DNA of 10,203 bases from Desulfocurvus sp. (GTDB taxonomy: Bacteria > Desulfobacterota > Desulfovibrionia > Desulfovibrionales > Desulfovibrionaceae): assembly GCF_023230885.1 (NCBI RefSeq), contig NZ_JALNWM010000119.1, positions 1-10,203 on the forward strand, given 5' to 3'. The stretch's first letter is position 1, and each line of letters begins with the position of its first letter. Shown here piece after piece: positions 6,776 through 10,203 of this stretch. The position numbers were made by a program, and so were the translations under genes. Under the pieces are notes generated by a model. The model was not told where the DNA came from and did not search any database. It saw nothing but the letters and a program-made list of their open reading frames with translations.

Positions 6776-7011
6776 GGCGCGCCCTGCTGGAAATGGCGCT
6801 CGATGACGGCGGCGTCGTCCTTGCCCGCGGCCATGCCAAGGGCCTTGGCCTCGCCGTGGCAGACGAAGCCGCCGCCCGCGTGGTTGACGTAGCCCGCCGA
6901 AAGGACTGTGGAGTAGGGCATCTGCTCGCGCAGTTCGTCGTGTTCGATGCGGTCCGGGAACAGCACGGGAATGGCCTGCCCGGAAAAATCCTCGAAAATG
7001 ATGTACTTCAT
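6772..7011 (-). CDS. Small conserved-looking hypothetical protein (79 aa)
   Basis: I do not recognise this family. The 79-residue protein starts MKYIIFEDFSG and continues with AIPVLFPDRIEHDEL, a central YSTVLSAGYVNHAGGGFVC and a C-terminal EAKALGMAAGKDDAAVIERHF. It is soluble and mildly acidic, with no signal peptide or membrane segment. It has one cysteine and several histidines (H24, H44, H52, H72). The start is supported by a GAGG 7 nt upstream (complement of 7019-7022). A good promoter candidate lies further upstream (7066-7094), and residue use looks like a real protein: hydrophobic strands and ordinary composition rather than the Arg/Gly/Pro-rich look of shadow frames. It is convergent with pglB, sharing the palindromic CTAG at 6772-6775 as overlapping stop codons. 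No function is proposed. Confidence 0.72.
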   Translation of the reverse strand: MKYIIFEDFSGQAIPVLFPDRIEHDELREQMPYSTVLSAGYVNHAGGGFVCHGEAKALGMAAGKDDAAVIERHFQQGAP

Positions 7012-7065
7012 CGCGGCACCTCGCGCCCGGTCCTGTGGTTCGCTCCGCCCCTGGCGGACCCGCAT

Positions 7066-7094
7066 CCTATACCGGCTTCGGGCGGTGATGTAAA
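7066..7094 (-). promoter_or_regulatory. Sigma70-type promoter candidate for the small minus-strand gene
   Basis: On the minus strand, TTTACA (complement of 7089-7094, 5 of 6 to consensus) is separated by exactly 17 nt from TATAGG (complement of 7066-7071, 4 of 6). Transcription would start near 7059, giving a leader of about 48 nt before the ATG at 7011. Confidence 0.5.
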
Positions 7095-7347
7095 CGCCGC
7101 CCCCCGCCGCACACCGCCTGTTGCCCCCTCCACGGCGGGCCAGCGCCGCATGCAGCCCCGATGTTGCGGCCCCGCAATCCGGAAAATGCGCAATGCCATG
7201 CGCCCGGAGAAAAAACACCGCCGCCGTAAAGCGACGGAAGATTCCGGCATTCCGGAACCACCCATATTGAACTCGCCTCCAGGGCACTGCACCCCGGGTA
7301 TGCCGCCCACTGAAAACGGCCTCTGCGGCGACGCGGAAAGAAAGCTC

Positions 7348-7378
7348 TTGCACCGATCCATGCACATGCGTATATACT
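7348..7378 (+). promoter_or_regulatory. Promoter candidate for the mucR-like gene
   Basis: TATACT at 7373-7378 (5 of 6 to the -10 consensus) lies in the most AT-rich pocket of the region. The best upstream partner is TTGCAC at 7348-7353 with 19-nt spacing, or 17 nt if TATATA at 7371-7376 is used. The -35 match is poor, so an activator may be needed. Transcription would begin near 7385, leaving a leader of about 97 nt. Confidence 0.4.
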
Positions 7379-7411
7379 ATTTCAAATCACACCCCCCCCG
7401 CCATCAGGAGC

Positions 7412-7431
7412 AACCGGAAAATTTTACGGTT
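7412..7431 (+). promoter_or_regulatory. Dyad in the mucR leader, possible operator
   Basis: AACCG (7412-7416) and CGGTT (7427-7431) flank a segment containing the palindrome AAAATTTT. The dyad lies downstream of the promoter candidate and 50 nt before the start codon. MucR/Ros proteins are known to bind AT-rich sites and often repress their own genes, so it could be an autoregulatory site. This is inference; as an RNA hairpin it would be weak. Confidence 0.25.
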
Positions 7432-7481
7432 ATGGGACGCCGGGACATCACGACACAACCTTGCATCAAGGAGCGTGAACA

Positions 7482-7883
7482 ATGGACGACCATCTGAAGG
7501 AAGCCCTGGAAATAGTCAGGGCCCAGGCCAGCGTCAGGACAATGACCGAGGACGAGATCACCTCCATGGTCCGTAAGCTCGCGGCGGGCATCCGCGACAT
7601 CGCCGAGGGCGAATTCTCCGCCGAGCCCCAGGAGGCCGCCCTGGACCCCAAAAAGGCCATCCGCGAAAAGTCCATCATCAACCTCGAAGACGGCAAGGCG
7701 TACAAGATCCTGACCAGGAAGAACCTGGCCAAGTTCGGCCTGACGCCCGACGAGTACCGCGAAAAATGGGGCTACAAGAAGGGCACGCCGCTCATCTGCA
7801 AGAGCCTGCAACGCGAGCGGCGCAAGAAGATGAAGGAAATGGAGCTGTGGACCAAGCGCACCAAGGCCCGCAAGAAGAAATGA
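7482..7883 (+). CDS. MucR/Ros-family transcriptional regulator lacking zinc ligands
   Basis: A 133-residue DNA-binding protein of the MucR/Ros family. The N-terminal helical half (MDDHLKEALEIVRAQ to about 45) resembles the oligomerisation part of MucR. The family core is at 66-97: INLEDGKAYKILTRKNL followed by LTPDEYREKWG, the hallmark that follows the zinc-finger helices. In classical Ros, a C-x2-C and two His residues bind zinc; here the Cys positions read N67 and D70 and the His positions are not His. The whole protein has one Cys and one His, so it cannot form the usual C2H2 finger. Zinc-free members are known in this family. The C-terminus (111-133) is very basic, suited to DNA contact. 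AAGGAG at 7468-7473 sets the start. In rhizobia, MucR and Ros control exopolysaccharide genes, so control of the neighbouring glycan genes or of its own promoter is plausible. Confidence 0.85.
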   Translation: MDDHLKEALEIVRAQASVRTMTEDEITSMVRKLAAGIRDIAEGEFSAEPQEAALDPKKAIREKSIINLEDGKAYKILTRKNLAKFGLTPDEYREKWGYKKGTPLICKSLQRERRKKMKEMELWTKRTKARKKK

Positions 7884-7894
7884 CGGGCGGGGCG

Positions 7895-7919
7895 CCCGGG
7901 GCCGCCTGGCGGCCCCGGG
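7895..7919. terminator. Shared hairpin between convergent mucR-like and fucose synthase genes
   Basis: Inverted repeat CCCGGGGCCGCC (7895-7906) and GGCGGCCCCGGG (7908-7919) with a single T between, so a realistic loop opens a few pairs. It lies 11 bp after the mucR stop and 9 bp beyond the stop of the minus-strand gene. There is no U-tract on either strand, so it may act as a bidirectional terminator or 3'-end stabiliser. Confidence 0.55.
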
Positions 7920-7928
7920 GTGCCGGCC

Positions 7929-8861
7929 TCACGCCCCGGGCCGCTCCAGGAACCAGCGGTAGGTGGCGGCGATGCCCTCGCGCAGCCCGATGCCCGGGCG
8001 CCAGCCCAGCTCCCTGAGCCGCGACACGTCCAGAAGCTTGCGCGGGGTGCCGTCGGGCCGCGACGGGTCGAACACGATGCGCCCCTGGTAGCCCACCGCC
8101 TCGGCCACCATCCCGGCCAGCTCGGCGATGGTCACGTCCTGCCCGCTGCCGACATTGACGATCTCCTCGGCGTCGTAGTGGTCCATGAGGTGCAGGCAGG
8201 CCGAGGCCAGGTCGTCCACGTGCAGGAACTCGCGCCGGGGCGTGCCCGAGCCCCAGACCGCGACCTCCGCCTGCCCGGCGGCCTTGGCCGCGTGGAAGCG
8301 GCCCATGAGCGCGGGCAGCACATGGGAGGACTCGGCGTCGAAGTTGTCGTGGGGGCCGTAGAGGTTGGTGGGCATGAGGCAGATGGCCGCGAAGCCGTAC
8401 TGGCGCCTGTAGGCCTGGCACATCTTGATGCCCGCGATCTTGGCCACGGCGTACCACTGGTTGGTGGGCTCCAGGGCCCCGGAGAGCAGGTATTCCTCGC
8501 GCAGGGGCTGGGGCGCGAACTTGGGGTAGATGCACGACGACCCCAGGAACAGCAGCTTCCTGACCCCGGCCTTCCAGGCGCTGTGGATGACGTTGGTCTG
8601 TATGGCCAGGTTGTCGCGGATGAACTCCGCCGGGCGGATGTCGTTGGCATGGATGCCGCCCACCCGGGCGGCGGCCAGCAGCACATACTCGGGCCGCTCG
8701 GCCTCGAACAGGGCGTCCACGGCGTCCTGGCGGGTCAGGTCGCACTCGGAGCGGGTGCGGGTCATGATGGCGGTGTGGCCTGCGGCGCGCAGGGCGCGCA
8801 CCAGGGCGGAGCCCACAAGCCCCCCGTGACCGGCCACGAAAATCTTGGAATCCTTCTGCAT
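7929..8861 (-). CDS. fcl: GDP-L-fucose synthase
   Basis: A 310-residue cytoplasmic SDR that turns GDP-4-keto-6-deoxymannose into GDP-L-fucose with NADPH, by epimerisation at C3 and C5 and reduction at C4. The Rossmann motif is GHGGLVGS (11-18). The catalytic set is complete: S108 and C110 in LGSSCIYP, Y137-x3-K141 in WYAVAKIAG, and H180 in ESSHVLPALMGRF. Each lies one residue after its counterpart in the E. coli enzyme (S107, C109, Y136, K140, H179). PTNLYGPHDNF (165-175) and REFLHVDDLA (210-219) are also family hallmarks. The frame stays open upstream, but GAGGGG just before ATG 8861 and the start of homology at MQKDSKIFVAG fix the start. The usual partner, GDP-mannose 4,6-dehydratase (gmd), is not in the window. 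The product could feed the same surface glycan as the central operon. Confidence 0.93.
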   Translation of the reverse strand: MQKDSKIFVAGHGGLVGSALVRALRAAGHTAIMTRTRSECDLTRQDAVDALFEAERPEYVLLAAARVGGIHANDIRPAEFIRDNLAIQTNVIHSAWKAGVRKLLFLGSSCIYPKFAPQPLREEYLLSGALEPTNQWYAVAKIAGIKMCQAYRRQYGFAAICLMPTNLYGPHDNFDAESSHVLPALMGRFHAAKAAGQAEVAVWGSGTPRREFLHVDDLASACLHLMDHYDAEEIVNVGSGQDVTIAELAGMVAEAVGYQGRIVFDPSRPDGTPRKLLDVSRLRELGWRPGIGLREGIAATYRWFLERPGA

Positions 8862-8892
8862 TGTCCCCTCGCTTCTTGGTGATGACCCGGGC

Positions 8893-8921
8893 ATTCTAGC
8901 CGCTTTCGCCCCGGGAGGGAA
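8893..8921 (-). promoter_or_regulatory. Weak promoter candidate for the fucose synthase gene
   Basis: On the minus strand, TAGAAT (complement of 8893-8898, 5 of 6 to -10) has TTCCCT (complement of 8916-8921) 17 nt upstream, a poor -35. Initiation would be near 8886, about 25 nt before the start codon. Confidence 0.3.
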
Positions 8922-8985
8922 CAGCCCGGCGACCATCCGGAACCGGGGCTTTCCTGCGGGCCGGGATGCGGGTATCATCCTGCCA

Positions 8986-9576
8986 ATGCCGCAGACTCCG
9001 CCACCACCCGGCCCCGGAGCCCCCGGGGCGCAGGCCGGGCCCGCAACGGGGCCCGAGGATCTCGTCCGCGCGGGCGTTCCCGTGGAACACCTGCAGATCG
9101 GCGAGTGCATCCTGTCGCGCCGCCCGGTGCTGGTGACCACGGTGCTCGGCTCGTGCGTGGCGGTGACCTTCCACCACGCGCCCACGGGCACCGGGGCCAT
9201 ATGCCACGCCATGCTCCCCGGCGGCGCCGGGCCTGGCTCCGGGGGCATGGGCCCCTGCCGCTGCGTGGACACGGCCGTGGCGGCGATCCTGGGGCGCCTG
9301 GACGCGCTGAAGCTGTCCCGCCGGGAGCTGGTGGTCAAGCTGTTCGGCGGCGGCTTCACCATCCAGCCCGAGCGCAAGGGCCCCCTGCGCGACATCGTGG
9401 ACGTGGGCCGCAAGAACGTGGAGGCCGCCCGGCGCGAGCTGGCCCGCCACGGGCTGACCCCGGCGGGCGAGAAGGTCCTTGGCGACCGGGGCCGCAAGCT
9501 CTTCTTCCACACCGCCAGCGGCGAGATCTGGCTGCGCTTCGTCAACGCCCCGGCACAGGCCACCACCCGCGAATAA
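8986..9576 (+). CDS. cheD: Chemoreceptor glutamine deamidase CheD
   Basis: A 196-residue protein of the CheD family, which deamidates glutamines in chemoreceptors to glutamate and, in some species, works with the phosphatase CheC. The catalytic triad pattern is clear: T51 and C57 in TTVLGSCVAV and H74 in AICHAMLP, with spacing equal to T21, C27 and H44 of Thermotoga CheD. KLFGGGFT (118-125) and NVEAARRELARHGL (144-157) are further family signatures. The first 30 residues are Pro/Gly/Ala-rich and atypical, perhaps a disordered tail. ATG 8986 is the first ordinary start in frame after the divergent promoter region, but it lacks a clear ribosome site, so the start is less certain. No other chemotaxis gene is in the window; it sits alone between a fucose synthase gene and an RND pump gene. 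Confidence 0.88.
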   Translation: MPQTPPPPGPGAPGAQAGPATGPEDLVRAGVPVEHLQIGECILSRRPVLVTTVLGSCVAVTFHHAPTGTGAICHAMLPGGAGPGSGGMGPCRCVDTAVAAILGRLDALKLSRRELVVKLFGGGFTIQPERKGPLRDIVDVGRKNVEAARRELARHGLTPAGEKVLGDRGRKLFFHTASGEIWLRFVNAPAQATTRE

Positions 9577-9577
9577 G

Positions 9578-9602
9578 CCCCGGGAGCGGCCCCGGCCCGG
9601 GG
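9578..9602. terminator. Hairpin between convergent cheD and RND genes
   Basis: CCCCGGG (9578-9584) pairs with CCCGGGG (9596-9602) across an 11-nt loop. It starts 1 nt after the cheD stop and ends directly before the last codon of the minus-strand RND gene. No U-tract is present. It fills the whole 26-bp gap, so it may serve both genes. Confidence 0.45.
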
Positions 9603-10203
9603 TCAGCCCCCCTGGCCGCCCGCCCCGTCCCCGGGCGCCCCGCCCGTCTTCTCCATGCCGATGAAAAACATGAGCAGCGCCGGGGTGACGAACACGGTGA
9701 ACACCGTGGAAAACGCCAGCCCCGAGAGGATCACCGCGCCCAGGCCGGAATACAGCTCCGAGCCCGGCCCCGGCATCACCGCCAGGGGCAGCATGCCGAA
9801 GATGGAGGTCAGCGCGCTCATGTAGATGGGCCGCAGGCGCGTACGCACGGAGTCGAGCACGGCCTCCTTGTGGCCCATGCCGCCCTCGCGGATGTTGTTC
9901 AGCGACTGGTGGACGATGAGGATGGCGTTGTTGACCACGACTCCGATGAGGATGACGAAGCCGAGCATGGTCAGCACGTCCAGGGGCCGCAGCACGAAGA
10001 GGTTCTGCACGCGCAGGCCCACGAACCCGCCCGCGGCGGCCAGGGGCACGGTGAACAGGATCACCAGCGGGTAGATGAAGTTGCCGAACAGCGCGGACAT
10101 GAGCAGGTAGATGATGACCACCGCCAGCACGAAGTTCCATTGCAGGGTCTTGCGGGTCTCCTGGAGCTTGTCCGCCGCGCCGGACAGGCGCACGTCCACC
10201 CCG
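9603..10203 (-). CDS. RND-family efflux transporter, C-terminal part (5' end outside window)
   Basis: About 199 C-terminal residues of an AcrB/HAE1-type inner-membrane proton-driven pump; the frame is open at the right edge, so the gene continues beyond it. Visible membrane segments: WNFVLAVVIIYLLMSALFG, the next helix FIYPLVILFTVPLAAAGGF, LTMLGFVILIGVVVNNAILIV with the conserved NNAILIV, and two final helices ending TVFVTPALLMFFIGM. The cytosolic loop with EAVLDSVRTRLRPIYMSAL is a strong RND signature, as in AcrB ahead of its last two helices. The chain ends in a short Gly/Ala/Pro-rich tail. The pump's periplasmic partner and outer-membrane channel are not seen; they would lie upstream, outside the window. 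Substrate unknown: multidrug, solvent or lipid export are all possible. Confidence 0.92.
   Translation of the reverse strand, partial: GVDVRLSGAADKLQETRKTLQWNFVLAVVIIYLLMSALFGNFIYPLVILFTVPLAAAGGFVGLRVQNLFVLRPLDVLTMLGFVILIGVVVNNAILIVHQSLNNIREGGMGHKEAVLDSVRTRLRPIYMSALTSIFGMLPLAVMPGPGSELYSGLGAVILSGLAFSTVFTVFVTPALLMFFIGMEKTGGAPGDGAGGQGG

Larger units (their letters stand above)
7012..7481. other. 470-bp intergenic regulatory region
   Basis: No convincing gene is seen between the divergent small hypothetical gene and the mucR-like gene. G+C falls in the right half, where AT-rich pockets occur (for example 7371-7385 and 7418-7426). It holds one promoter candidate on each strand, a C8 homopolymer at 7392-7399 and a small dyad at 7412-7431. 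A plus-strand frame runs through it but has the Arg/Pro-rich composition of a non-gene. Nothing else in the 7100-7340 stretch was recognised. Confidence 0.6.

Noticed and set aside
7432..7497. A 21-codon leader peptide frame (ATG at 7432) before and overlapping the mucR start
   Set aside because: No ribosome site, no run of regulatory codons, and it continues an unrelated open frame; nothing distinguishes it from chance.
8896..10140. A 414-codon minus-strand frame across cheD and the RND gene
   Set aside because: It is in a different frame from the RND protein, whose membrane helices and RND motifs are clear, and it has low-complexity composition.
1..10203. CRISPR array, tRNA, rRNA, insertion sequence or phage genes
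   Set aside because: No regularly spaced repeats, no tRNA-like cloverleaf, no transposase motifs or terminal inverted repeats were seen on either strand.

Overview
The window is very GC-rich bacterial DNA (about 70% G+C by eye). The gene mix suggests a sulfate-reducing deltaproteobacterium of the Desulfovibrio type: a PglB-type oligosaccharyltransferase, a MucR-family regulator without zinc ligands, a CheD and an RTX protein. The taxonomic guess rests on gene content and codon use only.

Left part (2-841): the C-terminal end of an RTX-type calcium-binding protein, probably exported by a type I system, followed by a strong hairpin terminator.

Centre (896-6775): five closely spaced plus-strand genes that read as a surface-glycan operon. 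They encode a HpcH/HpaI-type pyruvate aldolase, a KdsB-like CMP-sugar-acid synthetase, an NAD(P)-dependent sugar epimerase/dehydratase-type SDR, a DegT/WbpE-like PLP sugar aminotransferase, and a PglB/STT3-type oligosaccharyltransferase. The first four could build and activate an unusual, possibly amino-modified, 3-deoxy-2-ulosonic acid or a related sugar. PglB could place the finished lipid-linked glycan on asparagine residues of exported proteins. The aldolase plus the altered sugar pocket of the KdsB homologue is the most interesting signal here.

Right of the operon: a small unrecognised minus-strand gene (6772-7011) whose stop codon overlaps that of pglB. Next is a 470-bp regulatory intergenic region with one promoter candidate for each flanking gene, then a mucR-like regulator (7482-7883). 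The regulator is convergent with a GDP-L-fucose synthase gene (7929-8861, minus) across a shared hairpin.

Right end: a lone cheD (8986-9576, plus) is divergent from the fucose synthase gene. It is convergent with the 3' end of an RND efflux pump gene (9603-10203, minus) that runs out of the window. Sugar-nucleotide, glycosylation and exopolysaccharide-type regulator genes side by side make this a cell-envelope glycan region. cheD and the RND gene look like unrelated neighbours.
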